64,000 nt of DNA from NCBI GenBank assembly GCA_013390605.1, contig JACAUB010000001.1:3851180-3915179 (forward strand), written 5' to 3'. The translations under genes were made by a program, and so were the position numbers. The notes under the pieces were generated by a model. That model was not told the DNA's origin, ran no database searches, and worked only from the letters and a program-made list of their open reading frames with translations. Positions 46,901 to 54,864 of the stretch are shown piece by piece; within the stretch, counting starts at the first letter, position 1, and every line of letters begins with the position of its first letter. The DNA is from Bacteroidota bacterium. GTDB lineage: Bacteria > Bacteroidota > Bacteroidia > Bacteroidales > Cfx3-03.

Positions 46901-47380
46901 GATATCTGTAACTGCTCCTTTTGTCGTTCCTTGAATTTTAACACTTACACCAATAAGTGGTTGGCCAGTAGTTGCATCAGTAATTACCCCGGTTATTTTC
47001 TTCTGCTGTAGAAGTACTGATGGGGAAATGATAACCAGATTATTTTCTAATATTTTGTAGGATAGATCTGTTCCTGCTAAAACCTCATCCAATACTTGGT
47101 TAATTTTTAAATTGTTTGCAACTTCAACACGCTTATCCACATTTGTAAGATCGTCGTTAAAGAAGAACTTGAATTTACTAGTTTTTTCTATGGTCTTAAA
47201 TACACTTCGCATTGTAAGTCCACTCTCTTTGAATGAAAAAACTTCGTTTTGCGAATAAACTGATGCATTAACCTGGAAGATTCCAATTATCATCAAAATG
47301 GTAATAAGTCGCATAATACGTAAGATTTTAGTTAATTCATTTCCTGCTTTTAAGAAATAAAGTAAAGGCTTTTTTTTCAT
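43982..47380 (-). CDS. susC: SusC-type TonB-dependent receptor with STN domain
   Basis: An 1132-residue outer-membrane receptor. After an unusually long N-terminal leader with a hydrophobic stretch (about 23-42) comes an STN signalling domain (about 50-115, VFKTIEKTSKFKFFFNDDL), then a carboxypeptidase-like beta domain (ITGVITDATTGQPLIGVSVK), a plug (VVIGYGSVKKKNITGAISNI, VDGIPVSDM, IEVLKDASSASIYGARGAEG) and a large barrel ending in YPISKKISFGINLTF. STN domains contact FecR-type anti-sigma factors, two of which are encoded directly upstream. It imports oligosaccharides with SusD using TonB energy. Confidence 0.96.
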   Translation of the reverse strand: MKKKPLLYFLKAGNELTKILRIMRLITILMIIGIFQVNASVYSQNEVFSFKESGLTMRSVFKTIEKTSKFKFFFNDDLTNVDKRVEVANNLKINQVLDEVLAGTDLSYKILENNLVIISPSVLLQQKKITGVITDATTGQPLIGVSVKIQGTTKGAVTDINGKYTLDVPGPKAVLVYTYMGYLSETMTVSSMTSFDIQLKADVKKLDEVVVIGYGSVKKKNITGAISNIKADALENRAIASVGEALAGQLAGVQAQQISGKPGQELTIKIRGTNTISASINPLYIVDGIPVSDMKDLNQNDIASIEVLKDASSASIYGARGAEGVVIITTKQGKAGKTVFDFSMNYGIQQVDKIVDVMNTKQQAAYTIWNRNEGYLLTGGKMTTANSARPSTYQYPASLLDPSTLPDNNWQKIIFRDAPMKSYQFTASGGSNLGTYLVSGSYLQQDGIVRYTGYNRVNLRLNTTLNAGKFVKFGMNIAPSFSEEHNPDDESKESALHHATALQPWVAINSNTQNWGYTAGAFGYPNPLERLAEVHDQTNTNKILTNVFAEFTPLKELTFRSQYGYNVRQSRWAYFKPINVNQGNASNGSSNVQDWYDWSFQNTLTFQKVFFKDFDLNLLAGQSIEGSHYNNISTAATGYPNDLIYTLNVASKPTQSYTAESATSLASFFGRMQLNAFDKYLFTASLRRDGSSKFGPNTKWGMFPSGSIGWKVSSENFLKDAKWLSLLKVRAAYGKTGNNSIGDYASVPLLGIANYNLNGAIVSGLAPSSNGNPNLSWETTLTKDLGVDFSAFNNRVQANIDYYDNTTKDLLLNVPVPYMSGFSSELRNIGKVENKGWEFELTTKNLDKVIEWTTSFNISTNRNKVLQLGPGNAPMIMGTWGPDAYITEVGQPVGSFYMYKTDGLLLDKDFDATGKAIVPIMAGQLKGNFKIVDVNKDGVINAKDECLQGSAFPDFTWGITNTFKYKGFDFSIMIQGSQGGKIFYLGKRQLDNGTALTNQLTRWVHCWKPDYTSVSADKNPMPATTVDMSWDGVTPYPYGVNPSYNSTWLYDASFVRIKNITLGYDFPQSMLKRFYFSKLRIFITADNVKTWNHYPGSSPEADTYGNNTTTPGTDYSTYPISKKISFGINLTF

Positions 47381-47458
47381 AAATTTGTATTATTAAAAGT
47401 TTGACTGTTGGGCCGTCCCCTGAACAAGTATGACCCTGAAAATTAATTGAACTTTTTT

Positions 47459-47493
47459 CTGTGGAATGTTGATCGCATTCCACAGTTTTTTTT
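47459..47493. promoter_or_regulatory. Inverted repeat in the susC leader
   Basis: ctgtggaatg (47459-47468) and cattccacag (47476-47485) are perfect complements around a 7-base loop, with T-runs on both plus-strand sides. It lies 78 bases before susC and 45 bases after the FecR gene. In plus orientation it looks like a terminator, but no plus-strand gene reads into it. It may limit antisense reading or control susC mRNA. Confidence 0.5.
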
Positions 47494-47530
47494 ATCCTGT
47501 TTTATATCATAGGCACGTTGTTTTTTGTTT

Positions 47531-48661
47531 TTATTTACTGGTGTTAAATTTCTTATTCCCATACAGTTTAACCACCTTCTGGTTTATTTCATAATTTATA
47601 GGAGCACTTAATCTTATTATATTTAGTATCTGTTCTAATGATTCATCTTCTAATACGCCACTAAATATATAGCTCCTTAACCGATCATCACCAAACAAGA
47701 TTTTCACATCATACCTTCTCTCAATTTTTACTGCCAAATCTTCAAGTCGCTCTCTTTCAATAATCCACCGTCTTTCTTTCCATGATGAAATAGCAGTCAC
47801 ATTAACCGCATCAGCTATAGCCATTGGTTTTATCATTCCTATAGTATCATTCTTCATTATCATCACTGGGCTTGTGCCCGTACTTGAGTTATTCAGCTTT
47901 TTATGATCAAACTTCTCGAAGATTGCCTTCTGATTGGCATGAAGAAATATCTTCTGAGTCCCTGTAACTGAAGGCGAATTACTAATAACCTGAACTAATC
48001 CTCTTTCTACTGACGTTTCAATTGTCTTTTCGTCAGGGTAAGCCTTTACATTGAACGCTGTACCCAATACTTTTATAGTAACACCTGTTGTTCTTACCAG
48101 AAATGGTTTGTCTTTATTTTTACTTACATCAAAAAAACCCTCTCCTTCCAGATAAACCTCACGAATCGTTTGATTAAACTGAAGAGAATATCTTAGTTTG
48201 CTCCCTGCGTTCAGCCATACCTTTGAACCATCAGGAAGTACTAACTGTGATTTGGAACCATATGAAACTTTGTGTTCACTATAAGTCATCTCCTGGTATT
48301 GTTTAGCAGGTCTATTGATGAAATATAAAGTAAGAATACCTGAAAAGAATGCTAAAACAAAAATAGCAGCGATCTTACTCAGTTGCTGTAAATAAAAACG
48401 TCGGGGAAGTATAACATCATCAGAGAATAAAATGGATCTTTTCAGCTTATCCCAGGCTGTTTGTTCATCATATTCATTATTCCGACAGGCTCTTTGAACT
48501 AACTGTCGAATGCTTCTATATTGTTCAAAATCCTTTTGGTTTTCAGCGTCATTTCTTATCCATTCACGCAATATTCTTATTTCATCAGCCGAAGCTTCAT
48601 GAAAAAGAAATCGATGAATAAGCTCCTCATAGTTGATTATATGGTTCTCTAAGTTTTCCAA
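47531..48661 (-). CDS. FecR-type anti-sigma factor (proximal to susC)
   Basis: A 376-residue single-pass membrane regulator. The start appears to be TTG at 48661; no ATG lies nearby in frame. The N-terminal cytoplasmic part (about 1-85) would hold the sigma factor, a membrane helix follows (about 92-111, IAAIFVLAFFSGILTLYFI), then the FecR domain (SQLVLPDGSKVWLNAGSKLR, VYLEGEGFFDVSKN, VLGTAFNVKAYPDE) and a C-terminal STN-like end (AVKIERRYDVKILFG, YIFSGVLEDESLEQIL). It is closely similar to the FecR at 48890-50014, a local duplication. It directly precedes susC, whose STN domain should signal to it. Confidence 0.9.
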   Translation of the reverse strand: MENLENHIINYEELIHRFLFHEASADEIRILREWIRNDAENQKDFEQYRSIRQLVQRACRNNEYDEQTAWDKLKRSILFSDDVILPRRFYLQQLSKIAAIFVLAFFSGILTLYFINRPAKQYQEMTYSEHKVSYGSKSQLVLPDGSKVWLNAGSKLRYSLQFNQTIREVYLEGEGFFDVSKNKDKPFLVRTTGVTIKVLGTAFNVKAYPDEKTIETSVERGLVQVISNSPSVTGTQKIFLHANQKAIFEKFDHKKLNNSSTGTSPVMIMKNDTIGMIKPMAIADAVNVTAISSWKERRWIIERERLEDLAVKIERRYDVKILFGDDRLRSYIFSGVLEDESLEQILNIIRLSAPINYEINQKVVKLYGNKKFNTSK

Positions 48662-48889
48662 TTCCTCTTCTGGGTTTGTTGTTATACAATAAAGACCGGA
48701 AGAAAGGAAAATAATGTGACAAGATTTTAAATTATTCCTGTATATTTTCTAATTTTAAACTAATTATTTGATAATAAACCATATATATCATATAAAAAAC
48801 TTTACTCTTGATATATATTTGCAAAAAAATTCCCCGACTACGAGGGTATGATCGGGCAGGATGAGACACTGTAAGAATCCAAACCAGAT

Positions 48890-50014
48890 TTACTTTGAAG
48901 GGTATTCCAGTAATGATTTATTTTCATTCAGAATTAATTTCTTTTTATCTAATTTGTACGTTATCGGAGCTGTCAACGAAATGATTTTTAATACCTGCAT
49001 TAGAGACTCATCTTCAATAATTCCACTAAAAATGTAATGTTTCAGTGCTTCAGAAGAAAAAGTAATCGAAACATCATACCGACGTTCAATCTTTACGGCA
49101 AGGCTTCCAAGCTCTTCGCGTTCTATAATCCATCGCTTATCTTTCCACGATGTAAACAATTCTGTTGGAACATTATAGATAACTTTTACATCAGATACTT
49201 CTGTTTTTGCTTCAGCTATTGTAGTTTCTGTTTTAGGTAATTTGTTATTGTTAATTAAAAACGTTCCTTGCTGCTTTTTTTCTATCACAATTTCTTTCTC
49301 TTCTAATTCTTTTCTATTGACGTCATAGATTCTAATCTGACCTCTTTCAACAGTTGTTACAATATTTTTCTCTTCCCGATAGGCTTTTACATTAAAAGCA
49401 GTACCAACAACCTTTATGTTAACTCCATAAGTCTTTACCCAAAATGGTAATTTTTCATTTGATGCAACATCAAAATAACCTTCGCCATCCAGAATAACCT
49501 CTCGAGTGTGATGATTAAAGTCTTGCGAATACTTTATACTACTCCCTGCATTCAACCATACTTTAGATCCATCAGGCAAGATAATCTGCGACTTAGAGCC
49601 ATAAGGAACTATATGTTGCGTATATACGGCTTGTGATTTTGTGATACTATTTCTCCACATCATCAACATTGTAGCTATTCCGAAACCAAAAGCAACAAGA
49701 ATAACAGCTGCTACATGCCAGAACGAGAGATAAAGGTGCTTCTTCTCTTTGCGATTATTATTCTCAGCATCAGATTGAAATTCTAATTCAGTAGATAAAC
49801 GCGTCCAGGCTTTATCTGCATCATAACTATCCTCAGATTGGTCGTGTTTTGCTGCCATCCACATATTACGCGATTGATCAAAATAACTTTCGTTTTCAGG
49901 ATCAAGAGAAATCCACCATCTAAGGCTTTCAACATCTTCCGGAGAGGCAGATGCCTGAAGAACCCTGATGATTAATTCATCAATATCGTTAATATGTTGA
50001 TTATTCGCTGTCAT
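48890..50014 (-). CDS. FecR-type anti-sigma factor (proximal to the sigma gene)
   Basis: A 374-residue protein built like its neighbour: cytoplasmic head (about 1-90), membrane helix (about 98-118, VAAVILVAFGFGIATMLMMW), FecR domain (SQIILPDGSKVWLNAGSSIK, VILDGEGYFDVASN, VVGTAFNVKAYREE) and C-terminal AVKIERRYDVSITFS and YIFSGIIEDESLMQVL. It starts 19 bases after the sigma-factor stop and is almost surely its cognate inhibitor. A 228-base gap, unusually long for this locus, separates it from the second FecR, so that gap may hold an extra promoter. Confidence 0.92.
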   Translation of the reverse strand: MTANNQHINDIDELIIRVLQASASPEDVESLRWWISLDPENESYFDQSRNMWMAAKHDQSEDSYDADKAWTRLSTELEFQSDAENNNRKEKKHLYLSFWHVAAVILVAFGFGIATMLMMWRNSITKSQAVYTQHIVPYGSKSQIILPDGSKVWLNAGSSIKYSQDFNHHTREVILDGEGYFDVASNEKLPFWVKTYGVNIKVVGTAFNVKAYREEKNIVTTVERGQIRIYDVNRKELEEKEIVIEKKQQGTFLINNNKLPKTETTIAEAKTEVSDVKVIYNVPTELFTSWKDKRWIIEREELGSLAVKIERRYDVSITFSSEALKHYIFSGIIEDESLMQVLKIISLTAPITYKLDKKKLILNENKSLLEYPSK

Positions 50015-50033
50015 GTATTAAAATCGGTTCCTT

Positions 50034-50651
50034 TTATAAACGATTAAAATTGCAAAAAATTGCAAAAAAGAAGCATATCACTGTTGGTAGATATTCTTTC
50101 AGGCTTTCTCTAAGTTTAACCAATGCCCTGCTCATTTGCGTTCGTACCGTATTAATAGAAATATTTAACTCCTTGGAAATCTCCTCATACGTTAGCTCCT
50201 CAAAACGACTTTTATTAAAGATAATTCTACATTGTTCTGGCAAAAGTTCTATTGCGCTTTCGATATCCGACACAATCTCCTTTGATATAAGACGGTTAAT
50301 CGGAAATGCAGAAGTTGGAAAAAGGAGGTCGCTATTTTGAATGGAATATGTAGCGTACGCCTTATATTTCTGTAATACTTTAAGATGTTCCAGATATTTT
50401 AAACAATTATTTCTTACACATGTATACATGTAGGCAGTTAACGAAATTCGAATTTCTATGTTCTCTCGCTCTTCCCAGAATTTCAAGAAGAAATCACTAA
50501 CCATCTCTTCTGCGGCTGCTTTTTCTCTGACAATATCTTCAGCGTAATAACAAAGATTCCGGTAATTTTCCTTAAATAGCATCTCAAAAGCAGAAATATC
50601 TCCGCTCTTAATTTTTTTAAAAGTCAATTTATCATCCCCGGAAAGGTTCAT
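50034..50651 (-). CDS. ECF sigma factor, Bacteroides expansion type
   Basis: A 205-residue extracytoplasmic-function sigma factor. Region 2 (about 18-85) has FEMLFKENYRNLCYYAEDIV and EEMVSDFFLKFWEERENIEI, with YMYTCVRNNCLKYL for -10 recognition. Region 4 (about 130-185) has LPEQCRIIFNKSRFEELTYEEI and SINTVRTQMSRALVKL, a helix-turn-helix for the -35. The C-terminus is hydrophobic (VICFFFAIFCNF), as is common in this group. It heads the FecR-FecR-SusC-SusD series and should switch on the locus when the receptor senses its glycan. Confidence 0.95.
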   Translation of the reverse strand: MNLSGDDKLTFKKIKSGDISAFEMLFKENYRNLCYYAEDIVREKAAAEEMVSDFFLKFWEERENIEIRISLTAYMYTCVRNNCLKYLEHLKVLQKYKAYATYSIQNSDLLFPTSAFPINRLISKEIVSDIESAIELLPEQCRIIFNKSRFEELTYEEISKELNISINTVRTQMSRALVKLRESLKEYLPTVICFFFAIFCNFNRL

Positions 50652-50750
50652 TCTATCTAAAATTCATTAGCCCGTAAAAATATGTCTTTTTTACATACCT
50701 GAATTAAAAATCATTCCATATAGAAAGTTTATAGTGGCTAATTCTTATTC

Positions 50751-52646
50751 CTATTTATCCATTTTGCTTGGATCAAGGAGCTGAGGGAACCAAACACGAA
50801 AACGAGACTGTTCATCGCAAGTATTTCCTGCAGAAGCATAATCGCACAATATCAACGATATTGGATGACTCCCTTCTTCCTTGTATGATTCTGGCTTAAA
50901 CGTTGCTTTAAACTGCATCCATATTCCCTTCTGATTCTGTCCTGCTAACTCCAGATTGATATAACCATCACTATCTGCTGCCGGACTCATCACTGCATCT
51001 ATTACCGGACCAGGAAGCCTTGCATCACGTGCAAGAACAATAGGGCCGCGAACAATAGCTATATTTTCAGGTAGTTTACCTAATTTGATAACTCTTCCAC
51101 GCATATCCAGATTTAGAGTTATTATATCTCCAGAATTCCATTTCCGCTGAATTACTGCATATTGACCGGGAGTTATTCCTTTAACGATTTCACTATTTAC
51201 ACTTAAGGTAGATTGTTTGCTCCACTCCGGAATCCGAATATGTAGTGCCATTTCTTCAGGTTTCGGCAATACTACTTTTATATTGATCGTGCCATTAACC
51301 GGATAATCTGTTTCCTGAACAATTTCTATCTTTTGTTTACCTGGCGTCTGCGTGGTATAAGTACCTTGTCCAAAGAAGTTTACCTGAAGGCCATCCACCC
51401 TATTCATCACTGTAGTAAGTGGAAAAGTAAACAATCCTCTGGGACCGCTTGCAACACAACAATTCAACCCCATACCACATTGCTCGTCGCCATCCATCCG
51501 TTGACCGGATAGTGGGGTATATTTAGCCCAGTCCGACCCATCAGGTTTCATTGCACCCAATAAAGCATTATAGTATGTCTGTTCAATAGCATCCGCATAT
51601 TTTGCTTCACCTGTCAATCTAAGTAACTGTTGATTAAGCTTTATCCATGTTGCAGTAACACAGGTTTCCTGATAATTGCTAATCGACAATGTCTGTAATT
51701 CTTTTCCCCCAAACCAACATTCCATAGCAGATCCTGAACCCACAATATTGATTTCGGTATTCTGAATATTAATCCATGTTTTCTCAACCGCTTCTTTGTA
51801 TACAGCCTTTCCGGTCAACCGATACAGTTCCAACAAACCTTCATAACACGACATCATTTCATACGCTTTCTGCCCTTGCTCCCATCCAAACCAGACTTTA
51901 GCTCTCGGAAAACGTTTTGAAACATCCACATTAGCTTTTGATATAAGTTGAGGTCCATCAGGAGTTTCCCATTGTCGAACAATTTCTTCTGCAAAATCTA
52001 AATATCGTTTGTCGCCTGTTCTGGTATATAGTAAGCAGATAGGTTCCAAAACAGAAGAAGCGGCCATCCCACGATGGTTTCCCTTTTTAACGATCAGTAC
52101 ATTTTCATCAGCTAACTCCTTTATCAGATGATCCGCTAATTTACTGGTAGCCTGCAAAACTTTTTTATCTTTTGTAATATCGTAATAAGCCAATAATCCT
52201 AACATGCAATATTTTCGACCCCAGATATCCCAACTTTCCAGATGACTGGCTTCTGCATAATTACCAATATAGCCATCGGGTGTCTGTGTAGTTAACAACC
52301 CATTCACAGCCTTATCCAGAACATCTTTCAGCTTTGGTTCGGGACGATAACGGTAAGCCAATACCGCCGACGTAAACCATTTCCCCCAGAATTCACTTTG
52401 CCAGCAACGGGTTTCAGTTCGATCCTGAAATGGTGAGACTAAACGATTCACATCCTGTGCTAATATCCTATTTTGATATGATGCATCTAATCTGTCAGCT
52501 ACAAAACCTACCATCTGAGCAGAAGTAGCTGGTTGTAATAGATCTACAATTAAAGGATCTTTCGATGATTGTTTAGGTCTTGAGTTTTGAGCAATTGTAG
52601 TACTAATAAATAAAACCAAAAGCAAGAAAGTAAATAACTGTTTCAC
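50751..52646 (-). CDS. GH127-type (DUF1680) glycosidase, second copy
   Basis: A 631-residue exported enzyme that starts with GTG at 52646 (signal peptide about 1-19, FTFLLLVLFISTTIAQ). The DUF1680 barrel shows FWGKWFTSAVLAYRYRPEPK, TQTPDGYIGNY, then NYQETCVTATWIKLNQQLLRL near 326 and MGLNCCVASGPRGLFTFPL near 396. The Glu and Cys of ETC and the CC pair are the zinc-binding set of GH127. A beta domain follows (MALHIRIPEWSKQSTLSVNS). It is only distantly similar to the copy at 33416-35467. It lies upstream of the sigma gene, 99 bases away, so it may be transcribed with it or from its own promoter. Confidence 0.87.
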   Translation of the reverse strand: MKQLFTFLLLVLFISTTIAQNSRPKQSSKDPLIVDLLQPATSAQMVGFVADRLDASYQNRILAQDVNRLVSPFQDRTETRCWQSEFWGKWFTSAVLAYRYRPEPKLKDVLDKAVNGLLTTQTPDGYIGNYAEASHLESWDIWGRKYCMLGLLAYYDITKDKKVLQATSKLADHLIKELADENVLIVKKGNHRGMAASSVLEPICLLYTRTGDKRYLDFAEEIVRQWETPDGPQLISKANVDVSKRFPRAKVWFGWEQGQKAYEMMSCYEGLLELYRLTGKAVYKEAVEKTWINIQNTEINIVGSGSAMECWFGGKELQTLSISNYQETCVTATWIKLNQQLLRLTGEAKYADAIEQTYYNALLGAMKPDGSDWAKYTPLSGQRMDGDEQCGMGLNCCVASGPRGLFTFPLTTVMNRVDGLQVNFFGQGTYTTQTPGKQKIEIVQETDYPVNGTINIKVVLPKPEEMALHIRIPEWSKQSTLSVNSEIVKGITPGQYAVIQRKWNSGDIITLNLDMRGRVIKLGKLPENIAIVRGPIVLARDARLPGPVIDAVMSPAADSDGYINLELAGQNQKGIWMQFKATFKPESYKEEGSHPISLILCDYASAGNTCDEQSRFRVWFPQLLDPSKMDK

Positions 52647-52852
52647 GTTTAATTATTTATGTGGTGAATAAATATTTGCAACTCTCATTTAGAAACGACT
52701 GATAGCGTAATATTTGTTCTTACAATTTTAAGGATTATTCCTATTGTAAATACATTAAAATCCAATGAATATCTAATACATATACGATTTCTACTATCGA
52801 TTATTGAGAATGGTCTAAATGTAGATATTAATTTCGCTTAAAAAGGGAGTAC

Positions 52853-53536
52853 TTAAACTGAGAAAACGTATCCTATACCCTTAATCGTTTTAATATGGAT
52901 GGCTCCTATTTTATCACGTAACTTTTTTACATGCACATCAATGGTTCTATCACCTATAACTTCATCATGCCCCCATACCTGCATCATAATCTCACTACGG
53001 TAAAATACTTTACCAGGCTTTGAAATCAACAACAATAACAAATCGAGTTCCTTTTTAGAAAGACTAATGTTTTGATGGTTCTTAATTACCATATATGCTT
53101 CTCTATCAATCACAAGATTCTTTAATGTAATGACATTTCTTTTAGGAGAAGAAGGCTGTTTTCTCCGTAATAAGGCATTAATACGACTCAGAAAGAGCCT
53201 TGGCCGAATTGGTTTTGCTATAAAATCATCTGCTCCTGCATCAAATGCAGTGAATTGTAACTGATCATTTCCATGAGCTGTTAACATGGCAATAATTGTA
53301 TTCTGAAACGGGCTCATACTTCTCAACTCCCGGCAAGCTTCTACCCCACCCATCTCAGGCATCATAATATCTAAAACAATAATGTCGGGATAAACTTTCT
53401 GAGCTGTAACAATTGCCTCCAAACCATCTTTAGCTGCATATACTTTATAACCCTCTCTTTCAAGATTATAACGCATAAACTCAATGATATCCTCCTCGTC
53501 GTCAACTAATAATATAACTGGATGTAATTGTTCCAT
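52853..53536 (-). CDS. Orphan OmpR-type response regulator
   Basis: A 227-residue regulator when started at the ATG at 53536; the frame also opens at a TTG at 53572, which I consider unlikely. The receiver has the acidic DDEED near residue 12, phospho-acceptor Asp56 in DIIVLDIMMPEMGG, TAHGND and the Lys of FIAKPIRP. The winged-helix domain (about 130-225) has LSKKELDLLLLLISKPGKVF, MQVWGHDEVIGDRTIDVHVK and KTIKGIGYVF. No histidine kinase is adjacent, so its partner is encoded elsewhere. It resembles PhoB-type regulators in build, which does not prove a phosphate role. Confidence 0.9.
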   Translation of the reverse strand: MEQLHPVILLVDDEEDIIEFMRYNLEREGYKVYAAKDGLEAIVTAQKVYPDIIVLDIMMPEMGGVEACRELRSMSPFQNTIIAMLTAHGNDQLQFTAFDAGADDFIAKPIRPRLFLSRINALLRRKQPSSPKRNVITLKNLVIDREAYMVIKNHQNISLSKKELDLLLLLISKPGKVFYRSEIMMQVWGHDEVIGDRTIDVHVKKLRDKIGAIHIKTIKGIGYVFSV

Positions 53537-53679
53537 TTTCAGATAAAAAGCTTGGATACGAAAATACTTCAAGGGGTTAAACTATACATTACCACAATGT
53601 TAACTTATTGTAAATTCGAAGTACTATAGCATTCTATCCTGCAGAAAGGCTACGTGTATCAAAATCAACAGAACATAAA

Positions 53680-53708
53680 AAAAGCCGGACTATGTTGATC
53701 CGGCTTTT
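53680..53708 (-). terminator. Intrinsic terminator of the sugar-kinase operon
   Basis: aaaagccgga (53680-53689) pairs with tccggctttt (53699-53708) around a 9-base loop, followed on the minus strand by a run of T. It lies 22 bases after the stop of the kinase at 53730 and ends the kinase/nucleotidyltransferase pair. Confidence 0.9.
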
Positions 53709-53729
53709 CCTATTTAAAAAAGTTTAATA

Positions 53730-54851
53730 TTATACTGGGCACTTCGCAGCAAAACGTGATAGATTTTCTTTAATGGCTAACTTCATGTCATCAAATTGCA
53801 GCTCCATACTTTTCAAAAGCTGAAACTGAGCCCTGTTGCGTTGCAAGTTATGTTCAGGATGATGAACCTTAAAATAGTTATCGCCATCAATATAATCAGT
53901 CAGAAATCGTAGTCCGATGATAAACACCATAAACTTTGCCGATAGTGCCAGATTCTCAATTTCTATTGGAGAAAGAAAAGTATGCGCTTCGCTCAAATAG
54001 CCCTCTGCATAAGCCTTGAACAGATCAATATCCATAGCTACTTTCGAAAGATCTGCTTCATCTTCAGCACCGGTATTAGTACCAGTTCGGATGGCATCAC
54101 CAAAATCGTGTAAAACAGAGCCTGGCATAACAGTGTCCAGATCGACAATACATTGCGCGTGATTATTTGCATCAAACAGAATGTTGTTAAACTTTGTATC
54201 GTTATGTGTGATGCGTAAAGGAATCAATCCGTTATTAATCTTTCGTGTAATTTGTAATAACTCTTCGGCTCGCTCTTCAACGAACTGAATTTCATTGCTT
54301 GCCTTAGCAACTCTTTGGACAGGGTCTCTTTTAACAGTATCACGAAAAGTCTCCATTCGTTTTTCCAGATCATGAAAAAAGGGAATTGTTTCCGTTAATA
54401 ACTTAGGATCTAATCCTGCCAACATCGACTGAAACTTACCAAAACTACGTCCACCTTCTAACGCCATCTCCCTGCTATCCACTTTATCAAAGCTATTAGT
54501 ATCAGGGATAAACAGATAACACCGCCAGTAATTACCATCAACATCCTGATAATAGGTCTTGCCACTTTGAGTATAGATAAGTGTTAAAACCTCTTTATTT
54601 GGATCAGATCCTGGAACAGTTTCCAGGTAACTCCGAATAAAGTTCGTTACCAGCTCTATGTTCCTCATTAAGCCAGGGACATCTTTAAAAATATGGTGAT
54701 TAACCCGTTGAATAACGAAATCAGGATTAGTATCACCAACTGACTCTATTAAAAGTGTGTCATTTATATGACCTGACCCAAATGCTTTAAACGATTTAAG
54801 TTGTGTTCCAGTCTTAAATTGTGCAAAAATAGTTGCTATTTGATCTTGCAT
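53730..54851 (-). CDS. APH-fold sugar 1-kinase, NahK-like
   Basis: A 373-residue aminoglycoside-phosphotransferase-fold kinase. I start it at the ATG at 54851 (MQDQIATIFAQF), 13 bases after the upstream gene; the longer frame to 54959 would run deep into that gene. Kinase motifs: the GSGHINDTLLI glycine-rich segment, VIQRVNHHIF (Lys/Arg for ATP), the catalytic loop LRITHNDTKFNNILFD and the metal motif CIVDLDTVMPG. The order and spacing resemble N-acetylhexosamine 1-kinase NahK. With the nucleotidyltransferase just upstream it would turn a free hexosamine or other sugar into a nucleotide sugar. The exact sugar is uncertain. Confidence 0.8.
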   Translation of the reverse strand: MQDQIATIFAQFKTGTQLKSFKAFGSGHINDTLLIESVGDTNPDFVIQRVNHHIFKDVPGLMRNIELVTNFIRSYLETVPGSDPNKEVLTLIYTQSGKTYYQDVDGNYWRCYLFIPDTNSFDKVDSREMALEGGRSFGKFQSMLAGLDPKLLTETIPFFHDLEKRMETFRDTVKRDPVQRVAKASNEIQFVEERAEELLQITRKINNGLIPLRITHNDTKFNNILFDANNHAQCIVDLDTVMPGSVLHDFGDAIRTGTNTGAEDEADLSKVAMDIDLFKAYAEGYLSEAHTFLSPIEIENLALSAKFMVFIIGLRFLTDYIDGDNYFKVHHPEHNLQRNRAQFQLLKSMELQFDDMKLAIKENLSRFAAKCPV

Positions 54852-54864
54852 TGTACTGTAATAA

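Noticed and set aside
47459..47493. Terminator for a plus-strand gene
   Set aside because: The orientation fits, but there is no plus-strand gene upstream of it, so it is listed as a leader element of unknown role.
52853..53536. Naming the OmpR-type regulator phoB
   Set aside because: Its build is PhoB-like, but it is 30 kb from the pst genes, has no adjacent PhoR and sits beside sugar genes; the name is not supported.
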